A stretch of 64,000 nt of DNA, from the NCBI GenBank assembly GCA_016930635.1, contig JAFGGI010000010.1, forward strand, positions 1-64,000, written 5' to 3'. This stretch comes from Sedimentisphaerales bacterium. Lineage in GTDB: Bacteria > Planctomycetota > Phycisphaerae > Sedimentisphaerales > UBA12454. The notes under the pieces were generated by a model. That model worked only from the letters and a program-made list of their open reading frames with translations. It had not been told where the DNA came from and ran no database searches. How positions within the stretch are numbered: the first letter of the stretch is position 1; each line of letters starts with the position of its first letter. The position numbers and the translations under genes were made by a program. Positions 34,501 through 43,897 of the stretch are shown piece after piece.

Positions 34501-34764
34501 ATCAATATTGGGGCTTGGTACATTGCATTGGCCAAGATTGTTGCATCCCCATGCCATAATTGAGCCGTCATCTCTAAGGCCAAGTGAGTAGTCCCACCCG
34601 GCTGAGATGGCTGTAAATCCCACATTAGGCAATGGCACATCACATTGACCATAATTGTTCTGTCCCCAAGCTATAATTTCACCATCGCCGGCAAAAGCAG
34701 ATAAGACCAGGCAGAAAATAACCCCGCTGACCAATAGTAGCCTGTTGCTTATATTACCCTTCAC
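31531..34764 (-). CDS. Exported RCC1-GLUG repeat protein with dockerin end
   Basis: A large 1077-residue exported protein. Signal peptide (about 1-25). Residues about 30-300 contain at least seven RCC1-type repeats of the form SLGLKADGSIVAWGxNxYGQC, as in beta-propellers. Residues about 310-960 hold two sets of parallel-beta GLUG-type repeats (NCYSTGxVSGxxYVGGLVGY), each begun by a GTGEPNDPYRI-like block. The end has dockerin-like calcium loops (DLDFDGDVDFNDLSILIDYW). Likely a cell-surface adhesin or scaffold; no catalytic motif. It shares its architecture with the gene at 38226. Confidence 0.88.
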   Translation of the reverse strand: MKGNISNRLLLVSGVIFCLVLSAFAGDGEIIAWGQNNYGQCDVPLPNVGFTAISAGWDYSLGLRDDGSIMAWGCNNLGQCNVPSPNIDFVAISAGGYHSLGLKADGSIVAWGYNGYGECNVPSPNTDFAAIAAGLHYSLSLKIDGSIITWGWNNSGQCDVPSPNMGFVAIATGGSHSLGLKADGSIIGWGQNNYGQCNVPSPNTDFVAIMAGLSHSLGLRADGSIIGWGNNSSGSGQCNVPSPNTDFVAIASGCVSFHSLGLKLNSSIVAWGNNNYGQCDVPEPNKDFTNIAAGRTHSLGLKSQKYSGGTGEPNDPYRIADVNDLLELAGDENDYNDCFILVNDINLADYTFTDVIGPNHTLSFTGVFDGNGHVISNLTIDANESDYAGLFGVIHQDGIIKDVVIEDANITGGWYVGGLSGYSSCRISNCCATGIISGSSYVGGLVGYNRGSISNCYSMSTVSGSMYVGGLVGDGRGGNISNCYSTGTVSSSSYVGGLVGRNWSCAMLNCYSAGVVSGDSYVGGLIGDNINNDIILGCFWDIETSGQMTSAGGEGKTTIQMYSFDTFNSWSCDEIWTINNGNDYPRLAWQNIGGQLITPELVYGGGTGTEEDPYLIYTAEQFNAIIYTYCHMDMHFKLMSDIDFSGYLGNKFNIISNIAFPFTGVFDGNNHLISNLAIDANGNNYVGLFGYIGPNSVIKNIGIADANISGRTDVGSLAGYNGGSIRNCYSMGTVSGFSRVGGLVGLNEGDGISNCYSTGAVSGDEGIGGLCGYSIIGNITNCFSTASVAGTAGTGGLCGRNYVSSILNCYSTGSVNGYGQTGGLVGYNNGDIMNCCSEAVIVSNDDYAGGLVGYNESLGSINSCYSKGSVDGSLGIGGIAGYNKSYIANCYSQASVSGTLYVGGLTGFNYGNITNCYSTGAVSGNSYVGGITGREMGTARYFDTFWDVNSCGTTDGVGSINPDPNGVTGLPTLQMQEMSTYVNAGWDFSYTDGNDADWFIQIDEYPILVWQISPADIYTDGRNDFRDFCVFAQFWLREDCSIYNYYCDWADLDFDGDVDFNDLSILIDYWLEKGIYN

Positions 34765-35038
34765 AACTTCCTCCGTCCAAAAATTTCCCCTGATACACTC
34801 AGTAATAAAATACTCTAAATATCCCCAAAATTCAAGAAAAATCCCAAAACCAGTTGTTTTGAGAATTTGAATTTAGATATTTGATATTGTTTAGGATTTC
34901 GGATTTAGTGCTTAGGATTTATACTCTTTTGCTCTTGTGCACATTTGCTCTTTTGTTCATATGTCCTTTACTTTATCTCTTAATCTGCTAAAATGACCAA
35001 TCTGAAATTATTATAGTTTTTCAAGACCTGGAGTATTT
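34765..35038. other. Intergenic spacer before ftsY
   Basis: AT-rich spacer between divergent genes. CTAAAAT-like -10 sequence near 34987 may belong to the ftsY promoter. No gene or strong hairpin seen. Confidence 0.35.
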
Positions 35039-35962
35039 ATGGGAATTTTCACTAAAACGGTTGATTACATCAAGGGCCATCTCGGCAAGACCCGCGACAA
35101 GATAAAGAGCTCTCTCGAAACCGTTCTGGTCTTCGGCAGGAATATAGACGACCAGCTTCTCGATGAGTTAGAAGAGACATTAATCAGCGACGACATCGGC
35201 GTAGAAACCACAGACAAGCTCATCTCCGACCTCCGCCAGGCCTATCGTGAAAAGAAAATCGAAAAGACAGAGAATATCGTTCCATTCTTAAAGGAGCATA
35301 TAAAAGACTATTGGCCTGACCAGCACCGCCAGTTAAAAACCGCTCCCGAAGGTCCTACCGTTATCCTTATCGCAGGTGTCAACGGCTCAGGCAAAACCAC
35401 AAGCATCGCAAAACTCGCATATACGTTAAGCCGTAGCGGCGAAAAAGTCATCGTTGCCGCCTGTGATACGTTCCGGGCTGCAGCAGTTGAGCAGCTTACC
35501 ATCTGGGCAGACCGCATCGGCGTAGAAATAGTCAAACACGCCTCAGGCTCAGACCCTGCCGCTGTAGCCTACGATGCCTGTTCAGCGGCAATTGCAAGAA
35601 ATGCCAAATACCTGATTCTCGATACCGCAGGCAGACTGCACACGCAGAAAAATCTTATGAAAGAGCTCATAAAGATCCGTGACGTCGCGGCAAAACAGAT
35701 TCCCACGGCCCCGCACGAAGTATTATTGGTGCTCGATGCCACCACAGGCCAGAACGCCATCACCCAGGCAAAGATGTTTACCGAAGCCATAAACGTTACC
35801 GGCATATTCCTTGCCAAACTCGATGGCACCGCTCGCGGCGGCATAGTAATTGCGATCAAGGACCAGCTCAATATACCCGTCAAATTCATCGGTCTTGGCG
35901 AAAAGCCGGAGAATATTGCCGACTTCGACCCCGCCACTTTCGTCGATGCACTGTTTAACTAA
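35039..35962 (+). CDS. ftsY: Signal recognition particle receptor FtsY
   Basis: A GTPase that docks ribosome-SRP complexes at the membrane. N domain about 1-95; G domain with G1 GVNGSGKT (113-120), [17 protein letters not shown] and [10 protein letters not shown]. At 307 residues it lacks the long acidic A domain of E. coli FtsY and is a short NG-type receptor. It is monocistronic here and ffh is not in the window. Confidence 0.97.
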   Translation: MGIFTKTVDYIKGHLGKTRDKIKSSLETVLVFGRNIDDQLLDELEETLISDDIGVETTDKLISDLRQAYREKKIEKTENIVPFLKEHIKDYWPDQHRQLKTAPEGPTVILIAGVNGSGKTTSIAKLAYTLSRSGEKVIVAACDTFRAAAVEQLTIWADRIGVEIVKHASGSDPAAVAYDACSAAIARNAKYLILDTAGRLHTQKNLMKELIKIRDVAAKQIPTAPHEVLLVLDATTGQNAITQAKMFTEAINVTGIFLAKLDGTARGGIVIAIKDQLNIPVKFIGLGEKPENIADFDPATFVDALFN

Positions 35963-36049
35963 TTTGATGGTTTTACCTATTTTACCAGAGATAATTTTAT
36001 TTTTAACTTATTGCAAATAAAGGAGTTATAAAAATTTTACATCAATTTT

Positions 36050-36078
36050 TTGCATTTTGGCCATTTATTTGTTATAAT
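36050..36078 (+). promoter_or_regulatory. Strong sigma70-type promoter
   Basis: TTGCAT (36050-36055) and a perfect TATAAT (36073-36078) are spaced by 17 bp. No gene start follows; a terminator lies about 240 bp downstream. Confidence 0.65.
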
Positions 36079-36084
36079 GGCCTC

Positions 36085-36324
36085 ATCAACGAAGCAAAGT
36101 AGTTTAATTTTAGGGTTGGGATTTGGCAGCTATTAAAAGTTTTTATTACAGTGTTTGGATACCATTTACCGTTAATAAAAAGCGGATATTGATTCTTGCG
36201 ATAGCAAGTTATATCGCATTGTGCTAATAAAGGCAGTTGTGCCCGGTGAAATAAATCTGGTAAACAGAAGATGAAGTTTTTTGTCCCCCCAGAGGCCGAC
36301 CAATTTGGGTCGGCCATTTTTTTT
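36085..36324 (+). ncRNA. Candidate 240-nt non-coding RNA
   Basis: A promoter at 36050 and a terminator at 36294 frame about 240 nt with no frame longer than about 22 codons with a usable ribosome site. It contains two competing hairpins: CTTGC-GATA-GCAAG (36195-36208) and TGCGATA with TATCGCA (36197-36203, 36212-36218), which cannot form together. The sequence did not match the hallmarks I know of 6S RNA, tmRNA, RNase P, SRP RNA or common riboswitches. It lies between ftsY and hldD. Confidence 0.5.
36294..36324 (+). terminator. Rho-independent terminator
   Basis: GGCCGACC (36294) pairs with GGTCGGCC (36308), loop of 6, followed by a run of eight or nine T. Confidence 0.9.
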
Positions 36325-36440
36325 TGCGCCCATCTTTAACATTTGACAAAAATCCCCTGTTTTCATAACCTCTTATTATAGAATTTCGTCCGCCAAAGGC
36401 GGGTTAACTAAATACCAAATACTAAATACCAAATACTATT

Positions 36441-37430
36441 ATGATTATTATCACTGGTGGTGCCGGCTTTATTGGTTCTGCGATAGCAGCAGGCCTGAAC
36501 GCCAAGGATATTACAGATATCCTCATAGTCGATATCCTCGGCCAGGATGAAAAATGGAAAAACCTCCGAGGCCTAACATATGCCGATTACCTCGAAGCAG
36601 ACTCCTTCCTCGATATAATCACCACAGGCAGGTTCGATCTGCCCGTAGAGGCCATCTTCCATATGGGGGCATGCTCATCAACCACCGAGACCAACGCCTC
36701 GTATCTTATGAAAAACAATTTCGAATACTCAAAATCGGTCGCCTCATTCGCACTCGAGAAAAAGGCCCGTTTCATCTACGCCTCAAGCGCAGCTACCTAC
36801 GGCGACGGGTCAAAAGGCTTCAGCGACGATGAATCAAAATTGGCCGAGCTCGAACCCCTGAATATGTACGGCTATTCGAAACAGGCATTCGATTTGTGGG
36901 CACAGCACAACGGCCTGAGTAAAAAAATGGCAGGACTGAAATACTTTAATGTCTTCGGCCCGAATGAATATCACAAAGGCCATATGCGAAGCTTCGTCAT
37001 AAAAGGTTTCGAGCAGATAAAGCAGACCTCAAAGGTTCGACTGTTCAAATCGCATAACCCTCAATACGCCCACGGCAAACAGATAAGGGATTTCCTCTAT
37101 GTGAAAGATGCCGTCGATATGACGCTGTTCTTCCTCGAGAATAAAAAGGCCAACGGCATATTCAATATCGGTTCAGGATATGGGCGAAGCTGGCTTGACC
37201 TGGCAGGCGCACTGTTTTCCGCAATGAATACCGAGCCTGATATTGAGTTTATAGATACGCCCGCCGAAATTCGCGAAAATTATCAGTATTTCACACAGGC
37301 CGATATCAGCAAACTCCTCGCCGCAGGCTACGATAAACAGGTTACACCTCTGGAAAGCGCTGTTAAAGACTATGTGCAGAATTATTTGATACCAAATAAG
37401 TATTTAGGACAGAGCCCCGAATGTAAATGA
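36441..37430 (+). CDS. hldD: ADP-L-glycero-D-manno-heptose 6-epimerase
   Basis: An NAD(P)-dependent short-chain epimerase making the heptose donor of lipopolysaccharide inner core. The Rossmann motif GGAGFIGS is at 6-13, SSAATYG carries the catalytic Ser/Thr, and the MYGYSKQAFDLW motif carries catalytic Tyr and Lys. Length 329 is close to the family norm. It implies an LPS-type outer membrane. Monocistronic here, after the putative RNA terminator. Confidence 0.95.
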   Translation: MIIITGGAGFIGSAIAAGLNAKDITDILIVDILGQDEKWKNLRGLTYADYLEADSFLDIITTGRFDLPVEAIFHMGACSSTTETNASYLMKNNFEYSKSVASFALEKKARFIYASSAATYGDGSKGFSDDESKLAELEPLNMYGYSKQAFDLWAQHNGLSKKMAGLKYFNVFGPNEYHKGHMRSFVIKGFEQIKQTSKVRLFKSHNPQYAHGKQIRDFLYVKDAVDMTLFFLENKKANGIFNIGSGYGRSWLDLAGALFSAMNTEPDIEFIDTPAEIRENYQYFTQADISKLLAAGYDKQVTPLESAVKDYVQNYLIPNKYLGQSPECK

Positions 37431-37533
37431 GAGGGTTCTTATATTTTATAATTCAATATAGTCTGTGGAAAACATTACTGTTGTCATTGCGAAGGAGCCA
37501 ACGGCGACTGCGGCAATCTTGATTTTGAGCTTT

Positions 37534-37575
37534 GAGATTGCTTCGCCCGCCCCTAAGGGGCAAGCTCGCAATGAC
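37534..37575. repeat. 42-bp dispersed repeat, inverted copy
   Basis: Exactly identical, in inverted orientation, to 31451-31492. Its centre has a CCCCTAAGGGG palindrome. The two copies flank the RCC1-GLUG gene, ftsY and hldD. Confidence 0.92.
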
Positions 37576-37644
37576 ATAATGGAATATATTTTCTAAGGAC
37601 AGATTCAATATTCTGTCTTCTGATTTCTGTGTTCTGAGTTCTAT

Positions 37645-38097
37645 ATGTTGGTATTACTCGGCAATATTTTGTGGTTTATTTTCGGCGGCGGGATTTTTGC
37701 CTGCCTCTTCTGGTATCTTTTCGGCCTGATTCTCTGTCTTACAGTCGTCGGCATACCGTTCGGCATAGCGGCCTTCAGGATAGCACGCTTTGCAGCCTTT
37801 CCATTCGGCAAACAGCTAATAGATGCCCGCAAGGTCGGCGATACGAGAATTATCACTACCGGCCTGGCAAATTTTTTGTGGATAATTTTGGCCGGCGTCT
37901 GGCTGACCATCTCTCACGTCATAGCGGGCATTGGATATCTTATCACGATAATAGGTATTCCATTTGCTCTTGCTCATTTCAAACTGGCCCAGGTTTCTTT
38001 CGCCCCTTTAGGCAAAAGGGTAGTTTCTACAAACCTCGCCCAGGCGGCAAACCTCCGCAGCGCAAATAAAGAACTCGACAAACGGTTGGGGAAGTGA
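37645..38097 (+). CDS. yccF: YccF family inner membrane protein
   Basis: A 150-residue membrane protein of two repeated halves, each with a hydrophobic pair followed by a VGIPFG / IIGIPFA and PFGK / PLGK motif. This is the YccF domain duplication. Function unknown. The 3' end, encoding SANKELDKRLGK, is repeated in degraded form at 42104-42141. Confidence 0.88.
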   Translation: MLVLLGNILWFIFGGGIFACLFWYLFGLILCLTVVGIPFGIAAFRIARFAAFPFGKQLIDARKVGDTRIITTGLANFLWIILAGVWLTISHVIAGIGYLITIIGIPFALAHFKLAQVSFAPLGKRVVSTNLAQAANLRSANKELDKRLGK

Positions 38098-38225
38098 AAA
38101 AACGTTTTAGGCCGATAAAATCGGCGAAATTGGCCTTTAAACGGATTTTTCTTGCATTTTTAGACTATTTGTGGTAGCTTCTGGCGAATCACATTTAAAG
38201 CCTATTCTAAGGAAGGAAGATTTCA

Positions 38226-39491
38226 ATTAAATATAGAGCGTTAGACAGACTGTGGGTATACATAGTAGTCATTTTTTGTCTGCTTGGGCCGGCTTATGCT
38301 AAGTACTCCGGCGGCACAGGCGATACGAATGACCCGTATCGTATTGGTAATGCTGAAGACCTCTTAGCCATCGCCGACGATACGAATGATTATGATAAAC
38401 ACTTCTTACTGATAAGCGATATCAACCTGGCTGATGTCAATCTTACCGCGGCCGTTATTGCGCCGGATGAGTCGGTAACGCCTGATTTCCAGGGCACCTA
38501 CTTCGATGGCATTTTCGACGGCAACGGCCATGTGATATCAAACCTGACTATCGATGCAAATACGAATCAATACCTCGGCCTTTTCGGACACACAAGCTCG
38601 AACTGCGTTATAAAAAATCTCGGCGTCGAAAACGCCAATATAAACGGTTTCCAGTATATCGGCGGGCTGTCTGCAAACGACTACGGCAATATAATCAACT
38701 GTTACAGCACAGGGACAGTAAGCGGTGATAAATATGTCGGTATTCTTGTAGGCTTCAAACATTACGAAAATATAACCAACTGTTACAGTACAGGGACGGT
38801 CGGATATAATAGCTTTATAGGCGGCCTGGTTGGAAAAAACTATCAGTGCAATATATCCGGCAGCTACAGCTCTGCTGACGTTAACGCGGTCACAAATGTC
38901 GGAGGACTCGTAGGAGAAGATACCTATGGCTCAATAACTGATTGTTACAGTACATCAGCGGTCAGCGGCGATCAGGACGTCGGTGGGCTGGTAGGCCTGC
39001 ACTGGACGGGCAGTATTGACAATTGTTACAGCACCGGTAAAGTTACCGGCAATAGTAATACAGGCGGCCTTTTAGGATACACCTCCGCACCTGCATATCT
39101 GAATAATAATTTCTGGGATACAGATACTTCACAGACAACCGACGGCGTCGGCAATACCGAGCCCGACCCCAATGGTGTAACCGGCAAAACAACCACCCAG
39201 ATGCAGACCCAAAGCACATTTACAGATGCAGGCTGGGATTTTACCACGCCTATCTGGCAGATTTGTGACGGTACGAGTTATCCGGGATTAGCCTGGCAGC
39301 AATTGATAACAGGTGATTTTGTCTGTCCATTGGGAGTCGGTTTTGAAGACCTGGACTTCCTGAGTCAGTGGTGGCTGAGAACGGATTGCAGCTCGAATAG
39401 CGATTGCGATGGGGTGGACATAGTAATGGATGGGACAGTAAATTTTGCCGATTTTGCCCTGTTTGCCGAATACTGGCTTGAAGGAATTTAA
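38226..39491 (+). CDS. Exported GLUG repeat protein with dockerin end, ATT start
   Basis: About 421 residues. The signal peptide (KYRALDRLWVYIVVIFCLLG, ending PAYA) lies upstream of the first in-frame ATG/GTG/TTG. A GGAAGGAAG ribosome site ends about 6 nt before an ATT codon at 38226, and an in-frame stop lies at 38208. So either ATT is used, as in infC, or the ATG was lost. The mature part begins YSGGTGDTNDPYRI and continues with GLUG repeats (VGGLVGEDTYGSITDCYSTS), then dockerin-like loops. It is a paralogue of the gene at 31531. Confidence 0.75.
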   Translation: MKYRALDRLWVYIVVIFCLLGPAYAKYSGGTGDTNDPYRIGNAEDLLAIADDTNDYDKHFLLISDINLADVNLTAAVIAPDESVTPDFQGTYFDGIFDGNGHVISNLTIDANTNQYLGLFGHTSSNCVIKNLGVENANINGFQYIGGLSANDYGNIINCYSTGTVSGDKYVGILVGFKHYENITNCYSTGTVGYNSFIGGLVGKNYQCNISGSYSSADVNAVTNVGGLVGEDTYGSITDCYSTSAVSGDQDVGGLVGLHWTGSIDNCYSTGKVTGNSNTGGLLGYTSAPAYLNNNFWDTDTSQTTDGVGNTEPDPNGVTGKTTTQMQTQSTFTDAGWDFTTPIWQICDGTSYPGLAWQQLITGDFVCPLGVGFEDLDFLSQWWLRTDCSSNSDCDGVDIVMDGTVNFADFALFAEYWLEGI

Positions 39492-39603
39492 ACAGAACTG
39501 CATAACCCCGGCTGTCCTTCGCATATTGTCATTTTGAATATCTCACGCATTTGTCATTGTGGACATCTTGTCTATAGCTGATTTTAGGATACAATAGATA
39601 TTA

Positions 39604-41421
39604 ATGTCGATACCGCAAAAAACTACGAATACAGGAATGTTTCTGCCCGCAACGGTTCAGGAAATGCAGGAAAGAGGCTGGGACCGGCCTGACATTATAC
39701 TTGTAACCGGAGATGCTTATGTTGACCATCCATCTTTCGGGGTTGCTCTGATAGGAAGATGGCTTGAAAAGAACGGTTTTCGTGTCGCGATTCTTGCCCA
39801 GCCGGACTGGCGAAGTGCTGATAACTTTAGAATTTTCGGGCCGCCAAGACTTTTTTGGGGTATTACTTCTGGTTCCATAGATTCCCGCCTTAATAACTAT
39901 ACTTCACTCGGACACAGGCGCAAAGAAGACCTCTACAGCCCGGGCGGTGTTCCTGGTCTTAGGCCTGACAAGCCGCTGCTCGTTTATGCCGCCAGGGCAA
40001 GAGAAGCTTTTAAAAATATACCGATAATCCTCGGCGGTCTTGAGGCAAGCCTGAAACGTTTTGTCCATTTCGATTACATTGAGAACAAGCTCAAACGCTC
40101 CGTACTGATTGATGCCAAGGCCGATTTGCTCGTATATGGTATGGCTGAAAGGCCGATTCTCGAAATTGCCAAAAGGCTTGATGCTGGCCAGACCGTAAGA
40201 CAGCTCACAGATATTCCTTCAACTGCGTATCCGCTCTTCAAAGATGTCCGGTCTCCCGCCGATGCTGTCGAACTGCCGTCGTTCGATCAGCAGAAAGAGA
40301 ACCCGGACCTTGTAATGGAAGCACAGTTAAAATATCAAACCGCCATTAGCTCCCGCACCTGCAGTGGGGGGGCTGTTATTCAAAGACACGAAGGCGCTCC
40401 TGCCATTGTTGTTACTTCGCCCGCCGAGCCGCTTGATGAAGCTACAATGGATCAGATATATGCCTTGCCGTTCACAAGAAAAAGCCATTTCAAATATGAC
40501 AGGCTCGGCGTTGTTCCGGCCCTTGAGCCTGTGCAGTTTTCAATAACAACACACCGGGGCTGCTTCGGCGGCTGTTCGTTCTGCTCACTCTATTTCCACC
40601 AGGGAAAGCAGATTTCCAGCCGATCGATCGATTCTATCCTTGATGAAGCCGACATGCTCGCAAAAGATAAACGGTTCAGAGGTACAATAACAGATATCGG
40701 CGGTCCGACTGCAAATATGTACTCAATGAGATGCACGAATAATAAAAGCTGTCAGCGGCAAAGCTGCCTGTTCCCTTCACCCTGCAAATTCCTCGATGCA
40801 GACCATTCGCAGCTTTTGAAACTGATGGATTCGATTCTTAAATGGTCCGCTGCACAAAAGAAAAAGATCAATACCTATGTCGCATCAGGCGTAAGGCACG
40901 ATCTGGCCCTGCAAAGCCCGGATTATATTAATCTGCTTACACGCCATTTCGTCGGCGGACATCTCAAAGTCGCCCCGGAACATTCCTGCCCGCTTGTTTT
41001 GAAGCTTATGGGAAAACCGCCGATAGAAATATTCGAGGAATTTGAAGATAAGTTCCTTCAGGCTTCGCAGAAAGCAGGTAAAAAACAGTATCTCGTTCCG
41101 TACTTTATAAGTTCCCACCCGGGCTGCACAGCCGATGATGCCGTGAAATTGATGGAATACCTGGCCAAAAGGAATCAGCGGCTCCAGCAGGTACAGGATT
41201 TTACACCTGTTCCACTGACGCTCTCAACGGCTATGTACGTCTCAGAAAAGAATCCGAATGGCAGAAAAATATTCGTTCCCAAAGGCCATAGCGAAAAGAA
41301 GCTCCAACTGGCCCTTTTGCAGTATCATGACCCCAAAAACCGAAGAATGCTCACAAATCACCTCGCCTCGAAAGGAAGAAAGGATTTAATCAAAAAATTA
41401 AAACAGCCCAGAAAATGGTAA
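39604..41421 (+). CDS. ygiQ: YgiQ family radical SAM protein
   Basis: A 605-residue protein of the UPF0313/YgiQ family. The radical SAM motif is CFGGCSFC (Cys320, Cys324, Cys327). The N-terminus (FLPATVQEMQERGWDRPDII) and the region HLKVAPEHSCPLVLKLMGKP are characteristic. Its reaction is not established. Length is slightly short compared with about 700 in E. coli. Confidence 0.93.
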   Translation: MSIPQKTTNTGMFLPATVQEMQERGWDRPDIILVTGDAYVDHPSFGVALIGRWLEKNGFRVAILAQPDWRSADNFRIFGPPRLFWGITSGSIDSRLNNYTSLGHRRKEDLYSPGGVPGLRPDKPLLVYAARAREAFKNIPIILGGLEASLKRFVHFDYIENKLKRSVLIDAKADLLVYGMAERPILEIAKRLDAGQTVRQLTDIPSTAYPLFKDVRSPADAVELPSFDQQKENPDLVMEAQLKYQTAISSRTCSGGAVIQRHEGAPAIVVTSPAEPLDEATMDQIYALPFTRKSHFKYDRLGVVPALEPVQFSITTHRGCFGGCSFCSLYFHQGKQISSRSIDSILDEADMLAKDKRFRGTITDIGGPTANMYSMRCTNNKSCQRQSCLFPSPCKFLDADHSQLLKLMDSILKWSAAQKKKINTYVASGVRHDLALQSPDYINLLTRHFVGGHLKVAPEHSCPLVLKLMGKPPIEIFEEFEDKFLQASQKAGKKQYLVPYFISSHPGCTADDAVKLMEYLAKRNQRLQQVQDFTPVPLTLSTAMYVSEKNPNGRKIFVPKGHSEKKLQLALLQYHDPKNRRMLTNHLASKGRKDLIKKLKQPRKW

Positions 41422-41480
41422 TTCAACGGTGTTTTTTCTACTTTCCAAAAATGCTTTGATGGTGTATAATAATAGATATT

Positions 41481-41669
41481 ATGGTTAAAAAAGTAATCAC
41501 CAAACATTGTCAGGATGATTTTTCTGAGGTCAGATGGAACCTTCAGTTCTGGCTGGCTAAGACGCCGCAACAGCGTCTTGCTGCTGTCGATTTTTTAAGA
41601 AGTCAGATATATGGAAATACAAAAAGATTTCAAAGAACTGCTCGAGTTATTCAACGCTCACAGGGTTGA
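41481..41669 (+). CDS. Small helical partner of nucleotidyltransferase
   Basis: 62 residues with WLAKTPQQRLAAVDFLRSQI, then a basic C-terminus (RTARVIQRSQG). The TPxxRL pattern is the same as in the 55-residue gene at 13611 that also precedes a nucleotidyltransferase. It overlaps the next gene by 59 nt in another frame, a common layout for this pair. Putative partner or antitoxin. Confidence 0.7.
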   Translation: MVKKVITKHCQDDFSEVRWNLQFWLAKTPQQRLAAVDFLRSQIYGNTKRFQRTARVIQRSQG

Positions 41670-42057
41670 GTATATCATTGTCGGTGGTTATGCACTGGCT
41701 TTTCACGGAGCTCCGCGTTTTACGGGCGATATTGATTTGCTCGTGAATCCTGACAACGAAAATGCCCGGCGTATTATTGCCGCATTAAAGGATTTTGGTT
41801 TTGGTTCACTGGATCTTGGTGAGTCGGATTTTACCACATTGGGAAATGTTATCCAGCTCGGTGTTCCGCCGATACGTATTGATATTATGACTTCTCTGAC
41901 GGGTATCGATTGGAAAAGTGCCCAGGGAGGCAGTGTTGCGGGCGACTATGGCGGTCTCGCCGTACGGTTTCTCGGTAAAAAAGAGTATGTTGCAAATAAA
42001 AAAGCGATTGGCAGAAAAAAAGATTTAGCCGATCTCGAGGCACTCGGAGAGGATTAA
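41611..42057 (+). CDS. Nucleotidyltransferase (MNT-like)
   Basis: 148 residues with a pol-beta type active site: VEYIIVGGYALAFHG then GDIDLLV, with the two acidic residues intact. The C-terminal KKEYVANKKAIGRKKDLADL is typical of this group, which is often found with a small helical protein upstream. Toxin-antitoxin-like function is inferred from context only. Confidence 0.83.
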   Translation: MEIQKDFKELLELFNAHRVEYIIVGGYALAFHGAPRFTGDIDLLVNPDNENARRIIAALKDFGFGSLDLGESDFTTLGNVIQLGVPPIRIDIMTSLTGIDWKSAQGGSVAGDYGGLAVRFLGKKEYVANKKAIGRKKDLADLEALGED

Positions 42058-42103
42058 ACACCTGTCTTGCTGTTTGCCGGCAGATTATTACCTGCCCTGC
42101 GCT

Positions 42104-42141
42104 GCGCAAATAAAGAACTCGATAAACGATTATGGAAGTAA
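42104..42141 (+). pseudogene. Relic of a yccF 3' end
   Basis: 38 bp matching the last 38 bp of yccF (38060-38097) at 33 positions, in the same strand and ending in a stop codon; it would encode ANKELDKRLWK. The upstream part of the gene is absent. It suggests loss or replacement of a second yccF copy next to the nucleotidyltransferase pair. Confidence 0.7.
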
Positions 42142-42232
42142 ATTTTCTTTTGACAAAAAAATCAAATTCTGTTATATATTGCTGTTCTGGATTTTTAGAA
42201 AAAGGTAAGTTGTTTATTTAAAGGCAGTTACA

Positions 42233-42472
42233 ATGGCACATAAGAAAGGACAAGGCTCCAGCAGTAACGGCAGGGACAGCAATGCGCAATATCTGGGCGT
42301 GAAACTCTACGCAGGACAGGCTGCAAAGGCGGGTTCGATAATTATCCGGCAAAAAGGTACTGTCTGGCATCCGGGATTCAATGTCGGTATGGGCAGGGAT
42401 TGTACGCTTTTTGCTCTCAAAAGCGGTGTTGTACGTTTTAAGGGTAAAAAGGTGCACGTAGAAGAAGCGTAA
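42233..42472 (+). CDS. rpmA: 50S ribosomal protein L27
   Basis: 79 residues. It begins [15 protein letters not shown], which lines the peptidyl-transferase centre, followed by the conserved [16 protein letters not shown]. No N-terminal extension of the Firmicutes type is present. Normally rplU precedes it; here rplU is missing and the nucleotidyltransferase pair is upstream. A terminator follows before obgE. Confidence 0.98.
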   Translation: MAHKKGQGSSSNGRDSNAQYLGVKLYAGQAAKAGSIIIRQKGTVWHPGFNVGMGRDCTLFALKSGVVRFKGKKVHVEEA

Positions 42473-42498
42473 CTGTTTTCACTTTTTTAAATTGCAAT

Positions 42499-43565
<1,067 letters not shown>

Positions 43566-43597
43566 ATAACTTCCAATTTGGTAATGAGGAATATCGC

Positions 43598-43813
43598 ATG
43601 ATATTGCCATTTCTAATATTCTGGGTGCTTATCTTTCTTGGCAAAAATGAGCTTGGACTCAAAGGAGTTCTTATCTCTATTGCAATTTGGGGAGGATTAT
43701 TACTTGGCTTTGCGATGTTGAATATATCACCTTATTTATTTGTTGTGGCACAAGTTATTTTGGATATTATATTAATTCTTGTTATATTTGGAGGTGATAT
43801 TAGGATAAGATGA
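43598..43813 (+). CDS. Small membrane protein, unknown
   Basis: 71 residues, almost entirely hydrophobic with two or three membrane segments, ending in a charged tail (GGDIRIR). It starts 32 bp after obgE. No family recognised. Confidence 0.5.
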   Translation: MILPFLIFWVLIFLGKNELGLKGVLISIAIWGGLLLGFAMLNISPYLFVVAQVILDIILILVIFGGDIRIR

Positions 43814-43897
43814 TAGCGGGGTTAATCGGGTTTTCCTATAAATTGACAATTTCTTCGGGGTGGTGTAAAATGGGGGAAAATCAATAAAGGAAGAAAA

